From: Tremella fuciformis
Taxonomy: Eukaryota > Basidiomycota > Tremellomycetes > Tremellales > Tremellaceae
Length of the DNA stretch: 64,000 nt
Reading direction: 5' to 3'
Assembly (NCBI GenBank): GCA_032768795.1
Contig: CP136495.1
Coordinates: forward strand, 1,118,501 to 1,182,500
A program made the translations under genes and the position numbers. Numbering within the stretch: position 1 is the stretch's first letter; the number at the start of each line of letters is the position of its first letter. The notes under the pieces were generated by a model. That model was not told the DNA's origin. It worked only from the letters and a program-made list of their open reading frames with translations, and searched no databases. Positions 13,445-26,625 of this stretch are shown here, one piece after another.

Positions 13445-14332
13445 CTAGACTTGGCCGTCGGGACCGCCGTTTTCTGGCCGACTTCGCTTGCCTGCTTCTT
13501 CCTCTACAACGGCTCCCGCCTGCTGGGCTCCAATGTTCTGACCATATGCGGTGACCTCCCTGACAGCAGCTTCGACCGCTCTGCGTATCCGCTCCTCCGT
13601 TTCCTCTTCGCTCAGACCCTCCGCCTGCGCCTCAGCCATGATCCTCTGCGAGACGGCTATCAGGTCGGAAGTCCGGTCATTGGTGTACGACTCCATGGCC
13701 AAGTTCGAGAGTCCTCCAGCAGCAGGCCCAGTGCCAGCGGCGGCACCAAGCTCTGCTGCGACTTCGCCGTTCAGACCGCCTGGTACGCTCGGCAAAGCTG
13801 GCAAGAGTGCTGCCACGGCCGGTAAGGAACGCAGGTATTCGCTGATCTCGGGATTGTCCTCTTCGAGCGTCTGGTCCGCCTACGCATGAGCTGCTTGACA
13901 AGAGACGGAAGCCCTGGTATGGCTCACCCGGAGACCATCTTCGTTCATCCGCGTGGGGTCTGCTCCCCTTTCAATCATCTCACGGGCAAAGTCGACACTC
14001 TCCACCGTGAAGAGCGGTGTCTCGCCGTCTTCGTCGCCGAGGTTGATATCACCTCCCTTGGACAGGAGGTACTCGAGCAATTCGAGATGGGCATAAGAGG
14101 CAGCTGCGTGCATGGGCGAATACGAGTTGGCATCTTTGGCGTTTGGACTGACTCCTGTGCTGTCAGCAACATTCCATGACGGGTTCTCGACATCTGACCC
14201 TCCACTTCGACCAAGTGCTGAGCATCAGCAACATTCGAGGCTCGGGCAGAGTTTTCCTACCTGGACACGCTGAAGATCACCGTCTGAAGCCGCCACCCAG
14301 ATATTCTGCATCGATCGGCCGGTCTGTACCAT
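13445..14332 (-). CDS. Ankyrin-repeat protein (Yar1-like size)
   Basis: Four exons on the minus strand: 14332-14261, 14217-14199 (19 nt), 14154-13928 and 13879-13445, 250 aa. The N-terminal half has about three ankyrin repeats: NIWVAASDGDLQRVQHLVE, SPMHAAASYAHLELLEYLL with INLGDEDGETPLF, and VDFAREMIERGADPTR. The C-terminal half is Ala/Glu-rich and helical. Size and layout resemble the small fungal ankyrin proteins such as Yar1, a chaperone of ribosomal protein Rps3, but no diagnostic residue is visible. The gene is convergent with TPS2 (155 bp) and divergent from the RINT1 gene (209 bp). Confidence 0.78.
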
Positions 14333-14541
14333 CTTCTTGGCTCGTGCTGCCCCTTTTCTAGCTGTTATCGAGAGTTGAGGAGGAAACAACAGCTATATTA
14401 TCGGAATCTCACCAAAATCTCAATCATACTCCACCTTTCAGGCACGCCGTCCAACACGAGTCCGTCCTGCAATGACAGCGAGGCCATCTTACACCTTCTC
14501 TGTCTTCCAAACAGCAGCGCATAGGAAAGACTCGAGGACAG

Positions 14542-17530
14542 ATGGCGGAGGCTGGTCCGAGCGTGGTGAAGTCGATCAGAGCTTCCACCAAGCGGCTCGA
14601 CAACAATGCTCTTCAAGCCGAAGCGAGGCAACACCTCGACGCCGCGTATGGCGACTCGGACATCTTACACGGCAGCCAGCATGCTACGCAGAGCTCTTCC
14701 AGGCCAAGCTCAGCACTTGGTAAGGGGAAACGGAAGCGGACTGTGAAGGAGGAACTCGCGTATTGGGAGGCCAAAGAAGCGACCACAGCTAAAGAGGTCC
14801 GTTCTTCCTAGTCTGCCATGGTGGTCACAGACTCACATGGCCAGCTCGAAGAGACAACGGCGATATTGCCCAAGCTCCTCGAAGAAACACAAGAGCAGCT
14901 ACAATCGTTCCTCTCAGATGCGCAGGGACTGTCGCTGCAGCGCTATGCGCTCGCCGACAAGCTCGCCAACCTCCTTGCGCAGCTTTCGTCGGACCGACAT
15001 GACGAGGACAGCGAACAGAGCGAAAGCGGCCAGACGGTCCTGGAGCAGATGCAAGTTCTTCAGGCTGAGCTTCAACGTCTTGAGGCGGGCCTCGCTTGGG
15101 CCACCGTTTTGGAAAGGGTTCTGACTTTGAGGTAAAGGCTCTCAGACCAACGTCAGATCGCTGACCGTATAGTGAACGGGTTCTGGACGCACGGAGTCAT
15201 CATCCATCGCCCCTGGCGGCATTGCCGCAGTTCTGGGAGCTTCATGATCTGGTCGGTCGTATGCAGCGCACGTTACCGGACGGAACTGCCCTCCTTCGAA
15301 GGATTGTCGAGGTCAGAGACGAGACGTGGAATGGCCTGAAGGAGATCATGTCAAAGTGAGCTCGCGCGAAGCAAGCTCTGCTCTTCAGGCTTCCGGCTGA
15401 CTTCCAGTAACCTCCTTAAGGCTTGCGAGCCGCTGAAATGGCCGCTCAAGACCGACTACGCGTCCCTCTCGCCTGTTCAGAGGAGGAATTTTGAACGGGC
15501 TTTCCAAGATCTACTCTATCTGCAGCTAGAGTCAGGTGTAGAGACTCTTTGCCGACTTGGCTGACCCTTCAGAGGCGAGAAGCTGCGAGTGACAAATGTC
15601 AAATCTCCTCATTGGTCTTCCGGCACCGGATTGTACCCCTTACAGGCCATGATAGGTCCCATCGAACTACGTTTCAAGTATCACTTCCAGGGGTCAAAGA
15701 GCACCAACCGAGTCGACAAGCCAGAGTGGGCATTCTCGAACATCCTTGATCAAATCTACCAGCATCAGGCGTTCCTCGGGGAGTATCTTCAGCCGCTCAT
15801 CGAGCGTGCTGGATATCGCGGAGTAGATGCCAGAGTGAGCGCCGTCTCCCTAGTTGACCGGCCCCAGGTACGGCGGCTCACCAATGCCAGTTTGAGTTCA
15901 GCATGCTGCTCTTCCCCGTGCTACTGAATCTCCTGCGCTCACGCATACCGCCAATGCTCGAGCATCCTGCTCTACTGGCTCATACCATCTATCAGACTGT
16001 GATCTTCGATGACGCGATCCGGGAGGGCGGATTCAGCCTCGACGCGGTATCTGTCAATGAGGGCATAGTCGCTGCACCTTGGGAGGGGCTGACAGGGGTA
16101 CTCCTCAAGGAGAGCGATTGGTTCGAGCAATGGCTCACGGCTGAGCGCAAGTGTAAGTGACGTTTATGACTGTGTGTGCGTCTGATTGTGCTAATCAGCA
16201 GTTGCGGATGGGCAACTACACGAGATTATCACTTCTCCCGAGGCCTGGACCATCGAGACCGACGTCTCAGAAGAGGAGCAGAAGATCATGCATGGTCTCA
16301 AACCGACAGCCAGCGCAAGACGAGTCAAGTCTCTCCTCGAGCAGATACAAGGTAAACCCATCCTCGTTTTACTGTAGAGCAAGACTGACTAGCAAGACCG
16401 ATACGCCCCTCTGCCTGAACTGGAATATAAGCTGCCTTTCTTGACAAAGATACAGCTGCCGTTGCTGTCCTCGTACCATGGCCGAATCAATGCTTCGCTG
16501 GAGGCATTCGAAACGCTCTCATCAGCCTTTGTCCGGGCAGTGCCAGGTGCGCTCGCGAACTCGCGCGCCGGCATAAACTATGATCAATCGCGTCTGACTG
16601 GCGGAACAAGCGGTCTACAACGCTTGCTCAAAGCCCTGCTTAGTGCCAGGTGGATACTTGCGGCCCTCAAAATCTGGGCGGATGATCCCGTAGGGCGATC
16701 ACCATCGAGCATCGGCTGGAAATGACTTGCAGTTCTACGTCGAGATATCTTTAGAAATACAGAATACCCCAAGCATCAGATGGAGACTGCAAGGGGAACC
16801 CCTCATATCGACCGCTCTTCACACGGCCGAATCGGCCGCATCTATATTCGATGTTCTCATCGAGCGTTTTGAGGCGCTTACGAGCCGGGCCGAGGATATG
16901 ACAGTGCGACTGATATCGGTCGAGGTGGAGAATGACCTCAGGGAGCATATGAAGCGGTGAGCGTGCAAGGGAACGAGTGGGAGCTTGGTCCTGATGCCAA
17001 GACGCTGGGACTTAGCAGCATCGGACGAGTCCAACCAGACATACGACGCCAGCCTGGTCGCTGGGCTGACCACCTTTTCTTCTCTGCTGGGTGAGCTGAG
17101 GATCCTCCCCTCTCTGGACACGTCTCGGGTGTACCGCAAGGTTGTCAAGCATCTCACAAATCACATCTCGCAGCGATGCGTGTATGCGGGCTGGTCAAAG
17201 TTTTCAGTCAAGGGCGGCCAGGACTTCATCGCGGAACTGAGCGATTGGCGACACGCGGCAGCGTCAGTTCTCTCTGGCGGCGCTGAGAACGAGGGAATAC
17301 CCGCGAACCTGGTCGACGCACCCTGGGAAGGCCTAATGGATGCAGGAAAGCTGTTGTCTCTTCCTATGGACGCCGAGGACAAGCAGAGCGACGTGACGTT
17401 TGGTGAAGCGATGGCGGCTGCGTGGGGCGGGGAGGAAAGCTTCAGAGGCTTCTTGAGCAGAGCACGGATCAGTATGAACCGGGACGACCTGCAGGCTCTG
17501 CTTCGCAGGCGCGTCGAGTGTTGGAGATAG
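14542..17530 (+). CDS. RINT1/Tip20-family subunit of the Dsl1/NRZ tethering complex
   Basis: Ten exons (14542-14796, 14845-15131, 15173-15355, 15408-15530, 15573-15834, 15891-16152, 16202-16351, 16397-16689, 16733-16956, 17002-17530) sum to 855 aa. The N-terminal coiled-coil region (ETQEQLQSFL, then QTVLEQMQVLQAELQRLEAG) precedes the RINT1/TIP20 fold. Family landmarks are the region FKYHFQG to PEWAFSNILDQI, the segment LQPLIERAGY, LLFPVLLNLLRSRIPPMLEH, and HTIYQTVIFDDAIREGGFS. Tip20/RINT1 joins Dsl1/ZW10 and Sec39/NAG to capture Golgi-derived vesicles at the ER. The acceptor of intron 9 (AAG at 16999-17001) was chosen because only it keeps the frame. Length is close to human RINT1. Confidence 0.85.
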
Positions 17531-17591
17531 CCTTTTCGGGAGGTGTATGTACCAGAACGCCACCTGCCACTCGGCGCGTCAACGAGCCGTT

Positions 17592-17618
17592 ATGAATCGC
17601 TTTCTTCGCATTCTGTAG
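17592..17618 (+). promoter_or_regulatory. Short upstream open reading frame before the chromodomain gene
   Basis: An ATG followed by seven sense codons and TAG (17592-17618) lies 73 nt before the probable start of the chromodomain gene at 17691 and 61 nt after the RINT1 stop. If transcription starts upstream of it, it could reduce translation of the main frame. This is only a possibility from position; no conservation can be judged. Confidence 0.3.
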
Positions 17619-17690
17619 TGGCTTGTGTTGTGCGGATTGAGCTTCCCGCCCCAGCGAGGGTATCGCTTTGTATATAGCCCCTTCCTATCC

Positions 17691-19190
17691 ATGTGCATAC
17701 TTCTCGAGCAATATCTAGCAGGGACAGAATCACCAAGCAGTTCGACTGCCACGATCGATCTGGCGCAGAGTGCAGCTCAGGCAGCCCTCGTCGGACTCGG
17801 TGTCCTCGAAGTAGCAAGATGCGAGGATTCAGAGGATGAAGCGGACCGCCTGCTGGACGTAGAGCCTGACTTGACGCTCAACACAACCGAAGCTAGGCCG
17901 ACCGGGCTAGTCACTGTCCGCACGGGACCGATCGTGTGCGCACAGACCTCTTCTCAGGCCGGAGCCACCTCTGTCCTGCAGCGGGCGCGACACGACCTGG
18001 CCAAACGACAGACTCGGACACACAAGCACGGACACAGCGCCAAGCGCAAGCGCAAGCGTAAGCGTCAGGATCAGCTGCACATACCCGCCCAAGCACTCGA
18101 CACGATCGTCCGACTCATCCAATTGCAGAACGAGCATTTGGAGTGTTACCTGTGGCGGGACGCTGGGCTGAGCCGACGGCTCGAAAGACTGGACGAGATA
18201 TCTACGCTACTCGGGCCAAGACGCTATCTTCCCGACCTTACAAGCACGCACGTCTTAGAAACAGCGCCCGAACCCTTGTACCAGTTGGCCCCCATCGATC
18301 GCTCGACGCGCTCGGAGACCGCGTCTCTGCGATCCGGAATCGAGTCACTCCCCCCTTCCGAAGCCGAAGAGCACCTTCCCGAGCACGCTCCTTCACCGTC
18401 GGCGTCCGTCGCGCTTCTCCCTGGCCGGAGGCGCTTCTGGCTGAAACGCTCTGAGCTCGAGGCGCAACGCGCCGCGCGATCACCCAGCACATATGCACGC
18501 GGTGCTTCCGCCGTTCCGCGCGACTTCCTCCTGCCCTCGATAGGCCCAAAGCGATCCGAGATCCCTTGGCCCCGGCACGGTGACAATACTGTCCAGTCTC
18601 GACTTCAAGAGATCTCATGCGATGTCTGCCAAGGGCGACTGCATTGGGCCTGTGCGGGCCTTGGTGACGCAGACAACATGACGCGCGAAACGTACCGGTG
18701 CCCGCCGTGTCTTCATACGCTGGCACAATCCCCGCGAAGCAGCATGGATGGCTCAAGGCGGTCCTCAGCTCGCATCACGCCCGTCCCTGCGGAGGAAAGA
18801 CACCGGTGCATGCGCCCCGACTGTGTCCTGCGCTCGTCCAAGCCAGTCAAGCGCAAGGCGAACGACATGGATCGCTTTGCGTTCGAGCGCATTATCGGCC
18901 GTAAGGTGATCAGACGCAAGACGAATGCGCAGCGCATATTCGAGTTCCTCGTCAAGTGGTCCGGATGGGAGATATACGACGCCACCTGGCAGTCGCCGAG
19001 GGACATTGGCAAGGTGCAGCTCGAGGAGCAACACGAGATGTTTCTTGATGCCTGCTACAGGGAGCAAGTGAGCACGAGCTGTCGTGTCTCTCTGCTCCCC
19101 GAGGCGGAGGAGTGGTGGGATGAGAAGGGCGAGCTGAAGAGGGTGAAATTGAAGATGCTGGGCGTGCCGGACGCTCCTTGGTGGGACTGA
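17691..19190 (+). CDS. Chromodomain protein with a PHD-like half finger
   Basis: A single exon of 499 aa from the first in-frame ATG at 17691; the frame is open further upstream but without an ATG. Residues 1-300 are largely disordered, with a Lys/Arg-rich patch near residue 120 that could be a nuclear signal. Near residue 305 comes SCDVCQGRLHWACAGL ... YRCPPC, which matches the second half of a PHD finger (C-x2-C, H-W-x-C, C-x2-C), but the first Cys pair is not visible upstream. A C-x4-C pair follows. Residues 400-460 form a chromodomain (FERIIGRKV ... FLVKWSGWEIYDATWQ) with aromatic residues at the cage positions. It probably reads methylated histone tails. I do not recognise a named orthologue. 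Confidence 0.75.
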   Translation: MCILLEQYLAGTESPSSSTATIDLAQSAAQAALVGLGVLEVARCEDSEDEADRLLDVEPDLTLNTTEARPTGLVTVRTGPIVCAQTSSQAGATSVLQRARHDLAKRQTRTHKHGHSAKRKRKRKRQDQLHIPAQALDTIVRLIQLQNEHLECYLWRDAGLSRRLERLDEISTLLGPRRYLPDLTSTHVLETAPEPLYQLAPIDRSTRSETASLRSGIESLPPSEAEEHLPEHAPSPSASVALLPGRRRFWLKRSELEAQRAARSPSTYARGASAVPRDFLLPSIGPKRSEIPWPRHGDNTVQSRLQEISCDVCQGRLHWACAGLGDADNMTRETYRCPPCLHTLAQSPRSSMDGSRRSSARITPVPAEERHRCMRPDCVLRSSKPVKRKANDMDRFAFERIIGRKVIRRKTNAQRIFEFLVKWSGWEIYDATWQSPRDIGKVQLEEQHEMFLDACYREQVSTSCRVSLLPEAEEWWDEKGELKRVKLKMLGVPDAPWWD

Positions 19191-19271
19191 ACACTGCCAG
19201 AGGCCAGGAGCATTGGGTTGTTCGAGTGAAATGCCTGGGCACAGCCAGCGGCCGCAGGCATGTACAGCTAG

Positions 19272-20463
<1,192 letters not shown>

Positions 20464-20714
20464 CGACTTCGGGAGGCATGAGAGCTGAGCGAGTAGCTGT
20501 TCGTGGACAGAACAGAAGAGAAGGATTGACTTTGACACGTCGCGCGTCAAAAGTCAAAGGTGGAGGAGGTGGTCCACCTTGCTGGCTGCAGCTTCGAGTA
20601 CGAAATATGCCATGCTATGCATCTTCCAGAACACAATGTACCATGTATCTCATGATGGTGTACAGATGAGCCCCTAGGAGAGCCCTCTGAACGCTGTCCA
20701 CAGATAGTAGTATG

Positions 20715-23700
20715 CTAGTACCGCCTGCCGCCGTACATAGGCGGAGGCGGTGCACCATGCCCGTACCTCGGGTCGCCTCTTCATCAACACACTACTAGTC
20801 TCTGCGCAAGGAGACTCACGATCATATGCCCTTTGGACTGGTGGTGGTCCACCATATCCTCCTATAGTAGGGGGTGGCGGCGCTCGCTGTTGAGGCGGTG
20901 GCAGCATGCTAGGGGCGGGGCCTGAGGGCATGCCAACACCTCTCGCATCAATGTTGCCAAACAGTCCCATGATGTCATCTGGACGGAAGACCGGGCCGTC
21001 AAAGTATCGGTTACTTGGAAGCGTGGACATGAACCATGCCAGTGGCCTGGTCAGGCCGCTCCTGTCGAATCCTTCTCCGCCGCGTGCATTTGCCATTGCG
21101 CCAGACGGTGCCAATGTGGGCGGAGGGGCTGAAGGGAAGGCAGGACCCGAGTTGTGGACTGGAGGAGGCGGGCCGCCGCTCACCTGCCGGTCGTGTCGAT
21201 ACATCGGTGGCTGAATTTGTGAAGGTGGCATTGGAGGTGGCATGGGAGACCGTTCTTTGCCTCTGTCACCTAAAGGCGGATTGAACCTCGGTTGATTCTG
21301 CCCGTAGGCAGGAAGCGTCGGAGGTGGAGGGGCTTGCGGGAACCGTCGTGGCGACGGGCCGCGAGATCGCTTGTACGCCGGCTCGTCGTGCGCCTCAGAG
21401 AAGTCTCGACTCCCTCTTTGTGGTGATCGAGCTCGCTGGCGAGGTGGTGATTCTGGCGCGGGGCGTTTCTGCGAAGGTGAAGAGTGCGCTGCCGGAGGCA
21501 AGATCGTCGCTGGGCCCGCAGGCAGGGTCGGGGCAGGTGCTCCTGAAGGCAGACGAGGCATTGGCCCACTCGGAGGCGGAACAGGGCTGCGTCCAAATCC
21601 GAGGTCTTGGATGGCGATCTCGTCCAGGGAGTTGTAGATGAAGCGTTGAGCAAATCGCTTTAGGGGAGAGTCTGGCAGAGTCAGCTCAGAGATCAGAGAG
21701 GGCACTACGGAAACAGACCGTTCGGGAAGACCTCAGCGAACCGGGTCTCTAGTTTGTGCACAGCTGAGAGATCTCCGTACATGTACTCGTATTTCGCCCA
21801 CGTGTCCCACAGAGGCCGAGCTTTCTCGGCGGGGATGTTAAGAGCGGAGCGCTCGAACAATGCTCTGGCATCTCATGGTCAGCTCGGGCCGTTCAGTCTG
21901 CACAGGTCTCACTTGTGTCGTCGTTGATGGACAATAGAAACTGCAGGTATTTGATGACAAAATCCGCATTGTCCGCAAACATCTTCAGGCCGAGCTCAAA
22001 AATCCGGACCGCCACCGCAGAATCCTTGTTACTGTGATACTCCATCATAGCTAGCAGTCAGACGGTTTCTGCAAGCCCAATGCAATGAATGACCCACCTG
22101 AAGCGTCGAATACATGCCAAGTGATGTGCGGAGATTTACGTGCTTTGCCAAAGATACTCCGCGCCGCTTTGATGCCCTGCGCGTGAGTCAAGGTTGGGAG
22201 AGTCGTATTGAGCCATGTCACTCACAGTTGCTCGCCTTGCGTGGCGCATATACATGACCCATACCACGCCAATGGCAGCAGAAGCGGCTTCAATATCTCG
22301 ACCTCTTCTCTCACCGACCAATTTCCCTCGTTTCTCGCGCTCTTCGACCAGTTTCTCATGCTGAGTTGTCATGTCCACATCGCCACCACCGTTCAACTGC
22401 GGCACTTCAGGGCCCTTCGCAGCTTCTACCTCTGAGGCCACGGAGGCTTTCAGGGTATCGAGATCGGCAGCTAGGGCAGCGAGAAGATTGTCGTACGCCG
22501 TTGATGCTTCAGCGATGTGCTTCAGGTCTTCCTCAAGGTCGGCAAGGGCAAACGTTAGCAAGAAGCTGATTGTGAGTCTCGGAGATGCCCATCTCAAGGT
22601 TGACAACACACCTTTTCGGGCAGGCTTGCACGCCAGCTCTGAGCACCTCGACAGCCTGATCCTTCTGCTCTCTCTTCAGATAATAGCTAGCAGCATAGTG
22701 CCAAAGCTCCGGGAAGTGCCTCATCTCTCCGACGCACTTCCTTAGGCTGTACGCGATCCGATCGTCCAGTTTGGTTGGATCGTCGATGACGAGTGGATTG
22801 CCTTCTTCCCACTTGAGGTATTGCTTCCATCCTGCCACGGCTGCTCTGTCGGCATCTGAGAATGCTGGCCTCGGAGGCAACGGTGGCCGAGGAAGAGTGT
22901 CGGTAAGTTGCCTAAGTTCACGCAGAGCTGTACGAGCAGTCATGTATGCCGGTGAACGATCCGCTAGGAACTTCTTAGACTGATCGTAAGCTGAGAATGG
23001 GGTGACATTGTTTGCTCACAGTCTGCTTGTTTAGACCGGACTCGAATGCATCATAGGCTTTCCACAGGGCTTCGATGTTGTTCAAGGGGATACATATGGC
23101 GCGTTGGTAGACCGCGCGCAGACGATCCATCAGTTGCTGCGTCTCCCAAGGATTCTTGGCCTGCTTATGAGACAACACAGGGAAAGATATGTGATGCTAC
23201 TCACGTTGGCTTCGCCGAGGAAGCTGATATACTCATGCCATATTTCCCCACTCTCTCGGTCGTGTCCGCACTCTTTGACGGCAAATTCATAAGCTTTTCG
23301 AATGGTCTCGCGAACTTGTTCCCCATCTGGAGCGCCCTCGTTGACCGGATTTTGTCGTCGTATGTAGTGCAGGTAGGCCTCTACAACTGTCAGCTGAACC
23401 CTACTTCGTCGGAAGCAGCTGACTCCATATCGAGACATCGGCGGCGGCGGTGATCCCCCCAGAGGGCCCCTTTAGCGCCTTCGCAAACAGCGCTTCCACT
23501 TGTTGAAAGTTGGAGAGGTCCAGTTCGAGACCGATGAGACTCAGAAGAGGCTGCATCTGCGAGACGATGAGAACTTGACAAATACAGCCGGAAAGCAGGA
23601 CATACCGCTGTAGGATTCTCTTCGTAAAGTGCGGCAAACCAGGCTCGAGCGTCGCTGATCTCGGATTTAGAGATGGACCAATTGAAGAGAGCTAGGACGA

Positions 23701-24647
23701 CATAAGAGTCTGCAGGGTCTACGAAAGTCAGACCAAGGACACTGGATGATCGAGAACCTGCCTTGGCGCCATTGACGGATCCACTGAGAATTGGCACGGG
23801 CACTGGGGGAGGCATCGGTCAGACCTTCGGGTAGGGGCGTGAGAGGTGCGGCTGCTTTGGCCTCGTCATGTATATCGCCTGCCTGCGGCGGCAGAGGACG
23901 GGATTCTTCCTTCACAATTGGAGGCGCAGTTGTTGGTGCAACGGCAACATCGTTCTCCGGATTGTGGGAGGCTTCAGCCATGTTCTCGATCGTAGGCGGT
24001 TCGACCTCAATCTTGATGTCGGAGGTGGACGCTTCAGCAACCGTCTCGCCGGGAACGTCGTGCGCAGGCTCTGAAACTTCAGGTGGAAGAACAGGATTGG
24101 GCAGATCGGCCGCGACAGCCTGTAGAGCAGAGTCAATGGCATGAACTGCGTCGGATGGTGCAGGCTGCATGAGATCATCGGGACCAGATGAAGGGGTCGC
24201 GGTCGCCGCAGGGACAGGCGGTATGACAGCGTCGGCCGGTAGTGTGATGGGAGCACCCTGGAGAGCGAGTCTCTCTACTGTCGGCTCCTCATTGACAGAC
24301 TCGACAGGCTGTGCATCAATCCCGGTGCCAGTCGCCGGTACTGATGACGAGACTGCTGCATGCACACCGACATCCAATGCATCTGCTGGTCCCTTTGTCC
24401 CCAGCGATGGATCCGGTTCTTCTGCTGCTGAGTCTGTCGGAGGCGCTGGCGGAATGCTAGTTTCGAGGATCTGCTCGGTGCTCTGCGCCTGCTCAAGCAC
24501 CTGATCTGTCACCACTGGCGCTTCCGCTACCGCTAATGCGGTCTGGGCTAGGTCACTCTCAATGTCGGTAAGAGTCTGCATCTCTTGGACGATCGCAACC
24601 GGGTCATCGGAGGGGTTGAGGTTGTTGTTTTCCGTTTCTTGTGACAT
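20715..24647 (-). CDS. RNA14: mRNA 3'-end processing protein Rna14 (CstF77)
   Basis: Twelve exons on the minus strand (24647-23762, 23718-23606, 23556-23437, 23393-23205, 23160-23020, 22979-22612, 22565-22226, 22176-22098, 22050-21913, 21871-21719, 21671-20820, 20776-20715), 1146 aa. About 290 acidic, disordered residues precede the HAT (half-a-TPR) repeats. The repeat region includes [39 protein letters not shown] and [20 protein letters not shown]. The C-terminal 290 residues are Pro-rich and end [17 protein letters not shown]. Rna14 is the scaffold of CF IA and recruits Rna15 and Pcf11 for cleavage and polyadenylation. Intron 1 appears to use a GC donor (separate entry). Confidence 0.92.
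23719..23761 (-). other. Probable GC-AG intron in RNA14
   Basis: Joining exon 1 (phase 1) to the frame that encodes [14 protein letters not shown] needs a 43-nt intron that begins GCAGGT, has a TCTGAC branch site and ends CGTAG. A GT alternative (GTCAAT, about 59 nt) keeps frame but has a poor donor. The GC choice fits the usual intron length better. Confidence 0.5.
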
Positions 24648-25131
24648 GGCGAACAGTTGCTGCTGCAGCTGCTGGAGGATCCCTTTTCGATACAGAGTCA
24701 GACACTAGCTCTGAGAGGCCGAGTCAGCACCGGACATCCATGCAAGGTACACAAGGACGAGGACGCAAGGCGAAGGAGGAAGACTGTGAGGGGTGAAAAG
24801 AGGTGCAGAGATGCCAAAAACACCTTTCTCAAGCCAGGGTGAAGGAGGTCGAGACTATTCGATCCCCCCATTCAGGGGGGTACGTGCGCCTGATCTCGGA
24901 GTGGAGGCCGGCCACATGACAGTCGAGGTCGACGTCATCACCGTCACCGTCACCGTCACCAAAAGACTGATATCTTGCTTTTCGATACCATCTACGTGGA
25001 CACGGCCGTAAGCGAGAGCCAAACGTCGGGATTCCCTTCATATATATCGACTCGGCAGGTCGGACAGACAGACCTATACATCAAGTACACTCTCGTGCCA
25101 TCACTTGGTCGTCTGCCCCCAATCCCTCATC
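24648..25131. promoter_or_regulatory. Divergent promoter region RNA14 / phosphate carrier
   Basis: 484 bp between divergent genes, so both promoters should lie here. A hexanucleotide microsatellite (24935-24960, separate entry) sits in the middle. A short TATA-like run (TATATATCG) is present near 25040, about 90 nt before the carrier start, and could be a core promoter element. Confidence 0.45.
24935..24960. repeat. Short GTCACC microsatellite
   Basis: Four tandem near-copies of the hexamer GTCACC (first copy GTCATC) directly follow a GACGTCA-like half site in the RNA14/phosphate-carrier promoter. Confidence 0.7.
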
Positions 25132-26461
25132 ATGTCCGCCGCAGAAAAGACAGCACCGGTAGGATCGGCAGTCGAGCCATTGACGCCAGCCTTCACAGCC
25201 AAGGACTACTCGATTTTCTTTGCGGCTGGTGCATTATGCTGTACTCTGTCAGTCAACTTCAACATGGAATACTGTAGCTGACCAGCAGTTCACACGGTGG
25301 CATGACTCGTGAGGCTATTCCTGATCCCCGTCCCAAAAGCTAAGAGTAGCTATCGACGTGGTCAAGACGCGGATACAAATCGACCCGGCACTCAAGGGCA
25401 TGTCGCTCTTATCGGGAGGACGGCACATCGTCGCAGCAGAGGGCACGAGAGGTCTGTTGACAGGGTTTGGGCCGACCGCTGTTGGTTATCTTCTGCAGGG
25501 AGGAGCCAAATTTGCGGGGTATGAGGCATCGGTAAGGAGGTCTCCAATCGGCCGCCCTAGAAGCGACTTACATGGCAGAAAAAGTATCTCGTCGAGCTGG
25601 CGGGCAGCCGTGAGAACGCTATTAAGAATCGCACGGCCATCTATCTGGGTGGCGCAACCATCGCAGAGTGGGTGATATGTCTGCTCCGCGGACGATTGCC
25701 TGAACTGCAAGATTCTTCGCCGATATCCTCCTGACACCAGCCGAAGCGACTCGGATCCGTCTCGTGTCTGATCCCAAAGTCAGCATCTCAAACGCCCGCG
25801 CGTTAGCGCTGACACGATAGTACGCGAATGGACTCGTCTCCGGTTTTACAAAAATCCTGACGACTGAGGGATTTGGCTCCTTGTATGCTGGCTTTATACC
25901 TATCCTGGCAAAGCAGGTGCCATACGCCATCGGTGAGGATGCGAGCCAACTGTCGTCGGACGCAGTCTCACCTGACAGGTCAATTCGCTGTAAACGAGAG
26001 GTGCACCGAGTTCATCTACAACCAAATGACCCCTGAGACACGCGCAAACTTGGGTCCAGCACAAACATTCTCTATCACCCTTGGGTCCGGTGTCATTGCC
26101 GGTTTCGCGGCAGCAGTCCTCTCCCACGTGAGTCTCGTGCTAGCTTCACGTCTGTGAGGTATTGCTAACCGGTAAGCCGGCGGATACGCTCTTATCTCAA
26201 ATCAACAAAGGCCACGGACCGAAAGGATCGATGGTCTATCGACTCGTCACTCTCGGCAAGGAAGCAGGCTTCCGAGGCCTCTTCGCTGGTCTTGGGCCAA
26301 GAATGAGTACGTGCAGCTTCTGCTGGTTATGTCACATATGCTGACCGCTAGTCATGACCGCTGGCCTGGTCAGTTCGCAGTTTATAATGTACGGATACAT
26401 CAAGAAGGCCCTGGGAGCTCGCCCTGGCATTGAGATCCACAAAGAGGAGCAGACAGAGTAG
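25132..26461 (+). CDS. MIR1: Mitochondrial phosphate carrier (Mir1/Pic type)
   Basis: Nine exons (25132-25247, 25289-25308, 25350-25531, 25579-25667, 25712-25778, 25821-25932, 25979-26127, 26177-26306, 26352-26461), 324 aa. Three mitochondrial-carrier repeats are visible. The first signature, [12 protein letters not shown], is created by splicing a 20-nt exon; the others are [10 protein letters not shown] and [12 protein letters not shown]. The opening FAAGALCC and the sequence QVPYAIGQFAVNE are typical of phosphate carriers rather than ADP/ATP or copper carriers. It imports inorganic phosphate with protons across the inner membrane for ATP synthesis. There is no long presequence. It lies head to tail with RBX1, 164 bp apart. 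Confidence 0.93.
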
Positions 26462-26625
26462 ATCTGAGCAGGTATACATAGATGCGTTGATGCGATGTCT
26501 TTCGTACGAATAGTGGGCGGAAGCAAAATTGCCACTCTATGACCTCCACCCGAAGGCGAAGAACGAGGACCCGTGTCGTCCATTTGGCTTGTCATCTTCT
26601 CAAGTATCCCAGAGCTGCGGGCGAC

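Noticed and set aside
23791..24504. Plus-strand frames (117 and 111 codons) opposite the RNA14 N-terminus
   Set aside because: Ala/Ser/Gly-rich shadows of a low-complexity coding exon.
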